Source: Costus lasius
Taxonomy: Eukaryota; Streptophyta; Magnoliopsida; Zingiberales; Costaceae
Direction of reading: 5' to 3'
Assembly: GCA_027563935.2 (NCBI GenBank)
Contig: CM050446.2
Span: 25,795,501 to 25,859,500, forward strand
DNA length: 64,000 nucleotides
Part shown: piece by piece, positions 24,307-35,169 of the stretch
Position numbering within the stretch: position 1 is the first letter of the stretch
Layout: every line of letters starts with the position of its first letter
Notes under the pieces: model-generated
Seen by the model: only the letters and a program-made list of their open reading frames with translations
The model's database searches: none
What the model was told of the DNA's origin: nothing
Position numbers and translations under genes: made by a program

Positions 24307-26107
24307 TGTTGGGAACCCCGGGCTATAAGAAGACGAAAACAGCGGAAGCGAGCCCGAAACGAGATTCCTAATTCAACAAGGACCGACTTACGAAGAATAC
24401 AAGGGATGTGACAGGGGCAGTACCTTATCAAGCAACTTTTAGAAGCGGTCGATGACGAAGACGCGCAAGGGCCTGTCCTCTGCAATCGCGCACACACGGA
24501 CTCCTCGAATCCTCTCCAATCTCGCGCGCTGGGTGCTAGCCCCGGAAGATGAGATCCACGCCTCTAGCCTTCTCAACTTGCGCCACTGCCAAGGAGAAGA
24601 AGGGATGTTGGCGACAAGGAGTGGGTAGCACTGCCACTTGTCCCAACCTTTGATGCCGAAAAACTTTTATTGTCGTCACCTCCTAGACCCTCACGCCAAG
24701 GAGCAGAGGGGAGGCGACAACTAGAGACAAGAGAAGAGTCTGGTACAAAAGAATCTCCCAGGTGGGCCTCTCTATTTATAATAGCAGAGCCAGACGCACA
24801 CTGGAGATACTTCCCATGTGGGATAATGAGCATAGGCGCCTACTCACAATTACGCGTCATGGGTTCGAATGCCCGCATACCCAATTAATTGTAAATGCGC
24901 CCAAGCATAGGCGCCTACTCACAATTAAGCATCATGGGATCGAATCCCCGCAGACACAATTAATTATAAATTGCGCCCAGGCTTATTAATTAGCCAAGAG
25001 AAAAGTTCTCTTGCCAATTAATAATTTTATTTTATTCATGTGACTAAAGTGCCAAACCCAAACTTGCACCCAGACCCTTGTTTGACTCATTTTGACAACA
25101 TAGGTCAACAGAGGTCAAACGTGGTCCCCTAGAGTCAACTAGTGGTCAAACATGAACTAAAATAAAATATCATCCTCTCTCTAAAAGTCTCAATGCATCA
25201 GTTCCCCAAAAGATCCGAATCACACAATGATTCGATCAGAGGCTAAACGATCAGTATGAGAACTCGAGTGTCAAGGTGTGCGACCCTATAGGTTCTTTAG
25301 ACGTTGGCAGTGATGACTAAATCATCACAAGCAATGAGTGGCACCTAGCAGTACATCATTGCTACCCGAGTCATCAAAATGGTGTCATCATCGACATCCC
25401 CTAAAACTGTGACAAAGTACAAGTGCAGCCTTGTCCTTTTGCCAACTGATGTCCAGATTGGGCAAGTGTGTCACACTTGTTAATCCCAATTATATGGCAT
25501 GACTAAATCAGGTTCTCACCTGGGTATGGCCATACACTTTCAGTCATCCATATAGGGCGCCATGGACAATCAAGCTTCCCCATAAGGAAGGGGCAAATCC
25601 TCTATTGGCACATTGAATCCCTCATGTAGGTTATGACATACCCAATGACAACCGTTATGACTTCCCTTTTATGACGAAGCGTTAGGTTGCATCAAAGTAC
25701 ATCAATCACTATATAGAGATACCAATGACCTCAAGTCTAGGACAAGCGCAACTCTGTCACTGTGATATTCATCTCGTGACACTGAGATGAATCCTCATGG
25801 CGGGTCGATTCAGTATATCTCTCTTGATATACCCATATACCTGCGTTAGTAACCCGTGCTCAACCAGCGCATATACTAGTCTCAAACGAATCATAGCTGT
25901 CCCATATCCACCATGATTCTCGACTAGGGATAAACACAGAGACTAGATAAAATCTATCTCTTAGGGACATTATATATGCAAATGTACATATGCGCAGATG
26001 TACAAACTTGCATGACAACGACAATGCCATGATAACTCATCTATCAACTAGATGTGATGCACATATCCCATGGACCATCCTGAGGTCCTAGGGCATAAAT
26101 ACTAACA
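24307..26107 (-). repeat. Copia C 5' LTR
   Basis: 1801 bp, TGTTAG...CCAACA on the minus strand. It is followed on the right by TCTAC (TSD) and the resumption of element B's integrase. Confidence 0.95.
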
Positions 26108-26112
26108 TCTAC

Positions 26113-27320
26113 ATGATGCGAAATTTTATTATTGGGACATGTCGTACTTGTACCGGTGATGCGCAAACGGGTTATACAGACAATGCGTGCCAAAGGTGGA
26201 GATACAAGATGTGTTGATCCATTGTCATTCCTCACCTTATGGAGGACACTCGGGGGCCTCTAAAATAGCTTTTAAAGTTCTACAGTCAGGTTTATATTGG
26301 CCCTTCATATCTCATGATGCTAAACACCTTGTTTCAACTTGTGACAGTTGCCAATGGACTGGGAATCTCTCCAAAAGGGATGAGCTGCCTCTTAATGATA
26401 TATTGGAAGTAGAAATTTTTGATGTGTGGGGAATCGACTTCATGGGAACCTTCCCGTCTTCATGTGGTAAACGGTATATTCTGGTTGCCGTTGGCTATGT
26501 GTCGAAGTGGGTTGAAGCATCTGCCGAAGCTACTAATGACTCTAGAGTCGTTATGAAGTTTATGAAGCGGACTATTTTCCCTTGATTTGGAGTCCCACGT
26601 GTTTTGATTAGTGATGGCGGCTCCCACTTCATTGAGCAAAAGTTTGGAGCACTTTTGAAAAAGTATGGTGTAAAGCACAAAATTGCCACGCTCTATCATC
26701 CTAAGACTAGTGGTCAGGTGGAGGTTTCTAACAGAAAAATCAAGCAAATACTAGAGAAAACTGTATCTCGATCATGGAAGGATTGGGTATTGAAATTACA
26801 TGATACTTTATGGGCCTACAGGACTGCATTCAAGACACCCCTTGGTATATCTCCTTTCCAACTTATCTATGGAAAATCATGTCACTTACCTGTTGAACTC
26901 GAGCACAGGGCGTATTGGGCCATCAAGCAAATCAATTACGACTTCAAGAGCGCCGGTGAGAGAAGAAAGTTGCAACCTGATGAGTTGGAAGAGATGCGCC
27001 TTTTTGCCTATGAGAATGCCAAGATCTATAAAGCACACACTAAGTACTGGCATGACAAACGCATAGTGAAAAAGGAATTTCATGAAGGGGACAAAGTGCT
27101 TCTCTTTAATTCGAGACTTCGGCTATTTCTAGGGAAGCTCTGCACGAGGTGATCTGGGCCCTTCATAGTTCAGCATGTTCAACCGTATGGCGCAATCACA
27201 ATTTGGACCGAACGCACAGGGAGTTTCATAGTCAATGGGCACCGCCTCAAGCACTACTTTGAAGATGAGCAGGTCGAAAAAGGGGAAGTCTTTGCCCTTT
27301 GGACCCCGCAAGATTGGTGA
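26113..27320 (+). pseudogene. Element B integrase
   Basis: Resumes directly after Copia C's TSD. The HHCC zinc domain ([11 protein letters not shown] ... CDSCQ), the catalytic core with GIDFMG (D), ISDGGSHF (D) and [13 protein letters not shown] (E), and a C-terminal [20 protein letters not shown] block are all present. Stops: TGA 26583-26585 and TGA 27150-27152 (Trp in E). The DDE residues themselves are intact. The last recognisable block ends near 27318. Confidence 0.9.
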
Positions 27321-27362
27321 TCTGAACTCTTTTGGTCGAGCTACTGACCTTAAACTAGCGCT

Positions 27363-27380
27363 CTTGGGAGGCAACCCAAG
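27363..27380 (+). other. Conserved post-pol hairpin (element B)
   Basis: CTTGGGAGGCAACCCAAG: 6-bp perfect arms around AGGCAA, about 45 nt after the pol stop. The same hairpin lies in the same place in D (33346-33363) and E (split by F), and a relic lies at 7170-7186. Confidence 0.75.
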
Positions 27381-27577
27381 TTTTCCCTTTTCTTAATTTG
27401 TGTTTGGATTTTAGTTTATTGTTCACGAGCACTTTCATTCTCAATTTCTTTTCACTTAGTTTCTTTGATTTTTCTGAGGGGGATTTCTGCTGATCTAACG
27501 ACCCTTTGGGCTGTAGGACAAAGATGTGGCGGAATCGTTTTCACGGCAAAATTTTTGGGCCCACCAGAAAACTTCAC

Positions 27578-27905
27578 CACCTGGTGAACCCCATGGGGTT
27601 CACCCGTTAAGTATTCTGTGCATGTCCTGAAATTCATTTTTTGAAGATAATTTCATGGCAGCAAGATGGATCTAGCATTCCAAGGTAGAGCACAATATTT
27701 CGAGCTTCTCAGGTTTCTACAGTGGACTTCACCACCTGGTGAACCCCACGGGGTTCACCCGTGAAGCCTACTGTACCAGAGTTTTTATGTCACCCTCCAG
27801 AACATTTCACCAGCAGGTGAACCCAGCGGGGTTCACCCGTATTTCTGTACGCATGGACCATCCAGAGAGCTTCACCAACAGTTGAACCCCAGCGGATTCA
27901 CCCGT
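27578..27905. repeat. Palindromic array between pol and ORF3 of B
   Basis: At least four copies (about 27583, 27737, 27813 and 27881) of the same GGTGAACCCC/GGGGTTCACC palindrome found in the LTR, with 70-150 bp spacing and different centres (AT, AC, GC). The region is otherwise non-coding. Confidence 0.82.
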
Positions 27906-27927
27906 GCTTCTAACGGCGACAAAAACT

Positions 27928-29744
27928 TGTTGTGTCCGCAAGTGCACGGATACTTCAAAGTAATAAAAATATCGAACCACAGAGACCTTATTGTTAAGTA
28001 CCAAATAATTATATTCTCACTAGCTAAGCAAATCGAATATGATGCAAGTAAAAGATGCAGAAAAGTATGCTAAAAGATGATCAGAGAGATAAACATAGGA
28101 CTAGGGTTTCATCCATCTTAATTTCAATGACTATATAAGAATAAAAGGTCATCAGTCAAATCTTATTATGATAAAGACCTAATTTACTTCATAAAAAGAT
28201 CATCTCGCTCTCGCGCAGACAATCATACAAAGGACCAATCCTCACTCTCGTGCAAGATCTATCCAATACTGAAAATAAGTAAATCATTGAACAAAGAACT
28301 CAAGGATCACTCTCGTGCATCTGAGTTCTAAGTCAATCATCTCAAGTGGAATCTCAAGGATCACTCTCGTGCATCCTGAAACTCAACATAGGTTTTACTT
28401 ATGGTTTTCCGACGACTCGATCCTCACTCTCATGCAAGATCAAATCAAGTCTAACACAATAACTCAACCCTAGATTCAAATTATCAACATGGCAATAAAT
28501 TCACTAAAAATCAAAATTCGAAGAACAAACCTAATCTCTTACGATAAGTTCCAAACTCAATGATTTTTAAGGTTCTGAATTTCACAATCAACCTCTCAGC
28601 CTATTTCACAAAATTCTAAAACATGCGGATAATATGAAACTGAAGAGAATTAAAGACAAGTTATCACATAAGTAAAATTATCATACTAAAATTAAACTTG
28701 ACAAAAATCGATGTTCTCTAGTCATTAACAAACCAAGGGGATTACACCCCATGTCCCATAAAAAGATCTAAGCTAGTATGGAGGAAAGATTACAATAAAG
28801 CATAGTTTCAAAAATCAGAAATCGAAGAAGAAGGGAAGAAGTTACAGAACACGGTGCTGTAATCAAAATTACAGCATCGTAATTGCAGTAGAACTCGATG
28901 AACAGTGCTGTCACCACCGATTTTGTCGATTTCTCTTCCGATTGATCTCTTTTCGATATGAAACTTCTGGGGTATCCTCCTCTCCTCTAGGCGAAGCTTC
29001 TGAGTGAAAATCACGGCCTGAGATGTCCTCTACGCCTCTCGGCGCTAGGACAAACCCTAACCACCTCTCTGACAAGTGCTCTCTCAATTGGTGATAAAAA
29101 TTCCCCCTTCCACTTCGTCGTCTTCTCCTCTTAAGGACGAGTCCGCCACTTCTTTCAGATCTCAGTTTGGACTTCTGGATCAAACGTTATGGCCCGCGCA
29201 AGAATTAGCCTAAAAAAGTCGCGAATCTGGTTTAAAAATACGGTACCGTATTCGGATTACGGCAGTGCCGTATTTTCCTTCTGTAAGTTCCGGGTAGCAA
29301 ATATGGTACCGTGACAATGTTGCCCAATTATACGGCAGTGCCGTATTTTTGCTAAAACCTTCTGGTCAAAATTGCTACAAAATACGGTACCGTGTAGTTC
29401 CATACGGTAGTGCCGTATTTCACCCAAGTCTTCTGCTGAGAAATACGGTACCGTGAGAGTTTGTCCAGAAAATACGGTAGTGCCATATTTTTGCAATTTA
29501 GCTCCGAATTTCATGAAAATTAATGAGTAGCTTCGTTTAGACATCTGGAATCCATTGGTGTGCTCAAATCTTCCAAAATCCATCAAAATATGGCACTTTT
29601 AACCTGAAAATGATCAAAAACAAGAAGTGGTGTAGATTCTGCAATATTTGACAATTAAGGCTTAAAAACAAGCAAAATAGCATAATTATGACACAAAAAG
29701 ACACATGATATGACACAAAATATACTATGAATTTGGTGTCATCA
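27928..29744 (-). repeat. Element D 3' LTR
   Basis: 1817 bp. Holds the motif ATCCTCACTCTCGTGCA repeated about every 60 bp (28195-28450) and an array of TACGGTACCGTA and TACGGCAGTGCCGTA dyads (29236-29495). Confidence 0.93.
29236..29495. repeat. Paired-palindrome array in element D LTR
   Basis: Four repeats of a two-part unit. The first part is TACGGTACCGTA (perfect 12-bp palindrome, 29239-29250) or a close variant. About 8-17 nt later comes TACGGCAGTGCCGTA (7-bp arms, single central base, 29258-29272) or a variant. It is identical in layout in the right LTR (36525-36785). Confidence 0.88.
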
Positions 29745-30870
29745 AACACATAAGGCTCAAACTTTGTTTGTCCTCAAGTAAATAAATAAGAACAATGCTA
29801 AGTATGGAAAATATGCTCTATTATGAAAATTTAATTTCTAAAATATAATCACTCATGAAATATTGCATCAAATTTTTGCACAAAATTTCAGATAAATACA
29901 TCGTCCTCTGAAATTAATCTTTATGATCTATAACTTTGATCAAATAAAACTTCGCAACTCGCATAATAAAAAGAATTTCAGTCTCATGATGTCACCCAAG
30001 TTTCAGTTCAAATCTATCATACTTTTGTTTATAGGAATTAGGTTTCCAAGATCTTTTTCCACACATATTTTTTTTATTCATTTTTTTTATTTCTGTATAT
30101 ACCCACATAGATACATACTTTTTATTTTAGACTTCAACTCTTGTCTTAGGTACCACTGTCAATTTTACATAGTGCCAAGTAGAGGAGTCATTGTTATTAT
30201 TTTTCTTCTCTCTTTTCTTTTTTTTATATAGACTTCAACCCATCTCTTCGGTACCACTGTCAATTTTACACAGTGCCAAGTAGGGGAGTCTCTCACTATT
30301 TTTGTGGATCCTGGATTCCCTCTTCCCAACAAATAGTAAGATAAATCAAACATTAACTAGGCTAATCAATTGACATCAATTCAAAAATTACATTCATATG
30401 CTCATTTTATTCAAGAAAGATGCTTCACTCTTAGATCGCATTTATTAAACAACATACCTACCCAAAACCCTATGCATCAATCAATGAAAAATTTCAACAA
30501 GTAGATATATATTGAAGAAATAAATTCAGCATATAGGAATATCTTCATTCATAGGCATTAGCATGAACTTTCATAATCAATGTTTAATCTACACATCTCT
30601 TATCTCCTGGATTCAAGTCATAAAAATTTTTAAACCTCAAAATATGTCAAAATCAATGCAAAAGGTGTGAAGCATGAAACTCATAGAATCATAGTCAAAA
30701 GTGTGACATGATAGATTCAAGCAACCTCGTATAATAGAAATCTCAATCAGTGATACAATCAAAAGCAAATCAAAGATGCACCCATATGAATTAATCATGA
30801 ATACAAGAGAGTGCAAACAATACTCACAAAACTATGTAGCAAGCTCTGATCAAAAATACATAAGACTCAG
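29745..30870 (-). other. Element D internal non-coding region
   Basis: AT-rich, no credible ORF. Next to the LTR it reads, in reverse, GAGGACAAACAAAG, the purine tract region. A ~90-bp block (GACTTCAACYC...GGTACCACTGTCAATTTTACA) occurs twice, near 30128 and 30230. A similar block occurs in B's 3' UTR near 38935-39070. Confidence 0.6.
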
Positions 30871-32619
30871 ACCAAAAATAGTGTCGGGGCAAATGATGCA
30901 AGGTCCAAAGGTGTGCCTTTTGAAAATTTTACCTGCACAATTTAAGATACATAAGGCTCAATTTTAAAAATATTCTCTAAAATAATAATGATAGAAATAA
31001 TTTTCTCAAAGAATAATCAGAGATATCATCGATGGTCCAGAAGAGTGCTGGTGAAAAGAGTCGAGCAGGCAAGAAGCAGAGGTGGAACATATGCTAGCTG
31101 AAAAACTGCTAGCAATGATGGTGATGGTGCCGACAGTAGAGTGAGTAATCCAGTGGCCTGCTGAAGACTACAGTCCTAGAGGTGAGATCGTCGGCTAGTG
31201 GGCGCAAGAGATAATGCTACATAAAAAAAAATCCGAGTCAATAATAAAGATCCTACTGCATAAATAAATCAAATCAATGGAAATAGAGGCAATAGAAGAA
31301 GTAAGAATCTGCAGATGGTATAATCTAGTGTCAACGGCTGGAAACAGTGATGTCAGAGGCAGATGCAGTGGTGGCTAAAGGTGGAAGACAGTTGCTCTTG
31401 AGGATTTCTGAATCTGGAGGCAAAAGAAGCAATACCAAGTAGAAAGCAAACCAAACAGTTTTTGATTTTTTATGAAAAGTAGCCATACCCTAGAATAAAA
31501 TTTAATGATCCAAATAGAAAATGGACAGAACCAAGTTGTAGAATAAGATATGTTATTTTTAGACGCATGAGAATTAAAGGATCAAAATCTATCAGGAATT
31601 TAGGGTATCAACAGAAAGAAGGCTACTCAGATTACAAAACTGCAAAAACTATACAAAAGTTAATCAGATTCAAAAAGTTGCCATGTGTCCTAAAATGATC
31701 AGAAAATAAAATCATGAAAATAATTAATCCACAAGATAGAATGACCAAAAATAGTGTCGGGGCAAATGATGCAAGGTCCAAAGGTGTGCCTTTTGAAAAT
31801 TTTACCTGCACAATTTAAGATACATAAGGCTCAATTTTAAAAATATTCTCTAAAATAATAATGATAGAAATAATTTTCTCAAAGAATAATCAGAGATATC
31901 ATCGATGGTCCAGAAGAGTGCTGGTGAAAAGAGTCGAGCAGGCAAGAAGCAGAGGTGGAACATATGCTAGCTGAAAAACTGCTAGCAATGATGGTGATGG
32001 TGCCGACAGTAGAGTGAGTAATCTCCAGTGGCCTGCTGAAGACTACAGTCCTAGAGGTGAGATCGTCGGCTAGTGGGCGCAAGAGATAATGCTACATAAA
32101 AAAAAAATCTGAGTCAATAATAAAGATCCTACTGCATAAATAAATCAAATCAATGGAAATAGAGGCAATAGAAGAAGTGAGAATCTGCAGATGGTATAAT
32201 CTAGTGTCAACGGCTGGAAACAGTGATGTCAGAGGCAGATGTAGTGGTGGCTAAAGGTGGAAGACAGTTGCTCTTGAGGATTTCTGAATCTGGAGGCAAA
32301 AGAAGCAATACCAAGTAGAAAGCAAACCAAACAGTTTTTGATTTTTTATGAAAAGTAGCCATACCCTAGAATAAAATTTAATGATCCAAATAGAAAATGG
32401 ACAGAACCAAGTTGTAGAATAAGATATGTTATTTTTAGACGCATGAGAATTAAAGGATCAAAATCTATCAGGAATTTAGGGTATCAACAGAAAGAAGGCT
32501 ACTCAGATTACAAAACTGCAAAAACTATACAAAAGTTAATCAGATTCAAAAAGTTGCCATGTGTCCTAAAATGATCAGAAAATAAAATCATGAAAATAAT
32601 TAATCCACAAGATAGAATG
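30871..32619. repeat. 873-bp tandem duplication in element D
   Basis: 30871-31743 is repeated at 31744-32619 with only a handful of differences (for example a 3-bp and a 1-bp insertion). The junction is at ACCAAAAATAGTGTCGGG. Both copies are non-coding. Confidence 0.92.
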
Positions 32620-32919
32620 ACACATGTTCTTCATATTCCATGAGAAAAATCTGGGATTGAAGTTATTTAAGCATCTTAAAAACTTGCAGCAAAAGTGCTA
32701 ATCAGATTAGTTAAAAGAAAACTGCTGCAGAAATTAATCATTTACCAAAAGATGCTATGTGTTTTAAGATGATCCATGGACTTTAAAATTCGGCAAAAAT
32801 ATCCAAAAAAAATAGACAAAGATGAGTACTTCGTGATGGTGCTAAAGATCAAAATTTTTCGTAACCCAGATTCTTAAAATCGCAGCGAGAAAACACCTAC
32901 TCAAATAAGCAATTTGCAT

Positions 32920-33260
32920 ATTTCAAATATGGTACCGTGGAATTCCTTACGGCAGTGCCGTAATATGCATAAAACTCTCGGGTTAGATATCAGCTGAAAT
33001 ACGATACCGTGAAGATGATTACGGCACTGCCGTATTTTTCAAGAAATTTTTCAAAATTTTTGGATCAAAAATACGGTACCGTGAAAAAGCATACGGTACT
33101 GCTGTAAAAGCCATAAAACCTTCTGTACAAAAGTTGTCAAAAACACGGCACCGTGAAAGTTTAGCACAAAATTACGGTAGTGCCGTAAAAGACTTCAAAG
33201 CTCTCGGGACCCAAATTACGGCAACGTGGAAGAGATTACGGCAGTGCCGTATTTTGCGCA
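32920..33260. repeat. Paired-palindrome array inside element D
   Basis: The same TACGGTACCGTG / TACGGCAGTGCCGTA units as in the LTR recur between the tandem duplication and the gag-like ORF, in five degenerate pairs. In one (about 33018-33035) the central base is C instead of G while both arms are unchanged. Confidence 0.85.
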
Positions 33261-33345
33261 CAGTTTTGTTTTTCCCTACAAAAATAAAAGAAAAATTAAT
33301 TTTAAAAATAAACTAAAATAAAAGAAACTAAACTAAGTAAGAGGG

Positions 33346-33363
33346 CTTGGGTTGCCTCCCAAG
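33346..33363 (-). other. Conserved post-ORF hairpin (element D)
   Basis: On the minus strand, CTTGGGAGGCAACCCAAG lies about 43 nt after the ORF stop. Same sequence and position as in B and E. Confidence 0.75.
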
Positions 33364-33405
33364 AAGCACTAATTTTAGGTCCATAGCTTGACCTAAACTC
33401 AAAAA

Positions 33406-34809
33406 TCAAGGTGAAGTAGGTGAATCAGTTCCAAAGTAGATTGCATATAATTTTCTCTTTTTCCGCTGTCCAAAAAGCTTAGCCACTAATCTAAATGTCC
33501 AAAATTTCATATAAATCAAGATTGACGTGGCTTTCTTAAATATGCAAAATTTAAAATCAAGATTTTCAAATCCACTCAAAGTAGTCTTTATGATCTTCCT
33601 ATGTTTGTCAAAAAGCAAAATCATTAGTCCCTTCTTCAAATTAATATTTTCAATAGCAATAACAAAAGGACTTTGATCAAATGATTCAAATATTGGATCA
33701 TGAAAATAAACTTTCTGTCTCCTATTAGATTCTTCAATAAAGCACTCTTTCTCAAATAAATAAGAAGATTCAACAGTAGAGATGGGCAAAACATCATTAT
33801 AGTGAGATTCATCAATATTTGCAATATTTAAATCCTTATCAATTTCCTCATGTTCATCATTAAATAATTTAGCAATTTCAAAATCATCATTAAAGTCAAG
33901 ATGAGACTCTTCAAAATCAATTTTCTCATGCCTCCCCACAAATAATTCATCGTCAGAAGAGTCAAAATCAGAATCATATGAAAAATCATAATGAGATTTA
34001 TCAATGTTCTCAATAGAATCAATGTTAACCACAAGAGATTTATCATTAATTTCAAAAATATCACCAAAATCACAGTGGGGTTCATCAATGTCTATAATTT
34101 TCAAACCTTTATCATGCTCATCAGATGTAACCATAAATAAGTTTTCATCAAAATCAGAATTATCATTAAAAGAAGTTTTTTCAAAATCAATTTCCCCAAC
34201 CTTTTCCTCAAATAAATCATTAGAAGAATCCATTTTACAATCAGGATCAGGATGAGATTCATTAATATTCACATAAGGCTCAATCTCAAAACAATCATAA
34301 TCATAGGGGGATTTTTCTAAATCAAGTTTTTCAATTTCCAAATCAAACTCAAATAAACAATCTTGCTGTGCTATCTGAGTTTCTAACATTTCAGTACAAG
34401 CACATATATCATCAAGCCTATGTTTATGGGTCTCATTCAAATCTTCATTTTGTTTCATGAATTTTTCAAACATCAACTCTAAGTTAGATTTTCCAGTGTC
34501 CTCAAAGTATGGTTCAGAAATATGGTTCGAGCAATCATTAGAAAAAGAAGTTTGATGATTTTCCCATCTAGAATACAATTGATAAGATTCTTTCCATGAT
34601 AAATTGGGATTTAAAAATGGGCAATCAGAGGAATAATGATCAAAATATCCACAAATATCACATCTAATAGAAGACGAAGATTTCTTGACAGAGTGCATAA
34701 AAGAGTTAAACATATCTTCGAGAGTACACAATGAATCATTTTCATACTTACCTTTTGGCATGTATACCTCACATCTTTTAGTTGCCCATGAGTTGTGATT
34801 AAAAGACAT
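33406..34809 (-). CDS. Element D gag-like protein with acidic repeats (intact)
   Basis: 467 codons without a stop. Residues ~1-45 are unassigned. A zinc-knuckle-like CDICGYFDHYSSDC (C-x2-C-x4-H-x4-C) lies near residues 50-63. Residues ~105-148 (LELMFEKFMKQ...LETQIAQQ) resemble the coiled gag C-terminal segment of Athila/Tat elements. Residues ~150-370 are strongly acidic with imperfect repeats such as ESHYDF and DSDFD. The C-terminal ~60 residues turn hydrophobic then basic (GQRKKRKLY). It is presumably a gag derivative used for packaging. The function of the acidic region is unknown. Confidence 0.75.
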   Translation of the reverse strand: MSFNHNSWATKRCEVYMPKGKYENDSLCTLEDMFNSFMHSVKKSSSSIRCDICGYFDHYSSDCPFLNPNLSWKESYQLYSRWENHQTSFSNDCSNHISEPYFEDTGKSNLELMFEKFMKQNEDLNETHKHRLDDICACTEMLETQIAQQDCLFEFDLEIEKLDLEKSPYDYDCFEIEPYVNINESHPDPDCKMDSSNDLFEEKVGEIDFEKTSFNDNSDFDENLFMVTSDEHDKGLKIIDIDEPHCDFGDIFEINDKSLVVNIDSIENIDKSHYDFSYDSDFDSSDDELFVGRHEKIDFEESHLDFNDDFEIAKLFNDEHEEIDKDLNIANIDESHYNDVLPISTVESSYLFEKECFIEESNRRQKVYFHDPIFESFDQSPFVIAIENINLKKGLMILLFDKHRKIIKTTLSGFENLDFKFCIFKKATSILIYMKFWTFRLVAKLFGQRKKRKLYAIYFGTDSPTSP

Positions 34810-35147
34810 AACTTCAATTCAAAGCTTTCTACACAACTAAAAATTGTTATCTCAAAATTCACAGGAAATAAAATATATCAAGATCTAAGAGTCCTGTGTA
34901 TAGACAATTAGAATAGAAACAGAAAGATTATCCAACACCAATCAATCAAAAAAAAATTTCAGAATATATATAAAAAAAAAAGAAGATAAAACACAAGCAA
35001 ATTCACAAATTTCAGAAATCACAGTTCTGTGACAACTTGTAAAAATCCAAAACCTACAAAAATAAAAAAACCAAAGTTAAATCTAAAACAAATAAAACTT
35101 AGTCTAGCAATACTAACAATTATTTTGATATTAACAAAACTAAGGTC

Positions 35148-35163
35148 CCTGGCAACGGCGCCA
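35148..35163 (-). other. Element D primer binding site (tRNA-Asp)
   Basis: The minus strand reads TGGCGCCGTTGCCAGGG, matching the tRNA-Asp 3' end except one base, six bases from the LTR. Confidence 0.9.
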
Positions 35164-35169
35164 AAAACT

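Larger units (their letters stand above)
17354..26107 (-). mobile_element. Copia element C inside element B
   Basis: Two 1801-bp LTRs (17354-19154 and 24307-26107), perfect TSD TCTAC at 17349-17353 and 26108-26112, and an iMet PBS next to the right LTR give a minus-strand element. The LTRs look only a few percent different. The first base of the left LTR is A instead of T. Gag is recognisable; pol is only a relic. Confidence 0.95.
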
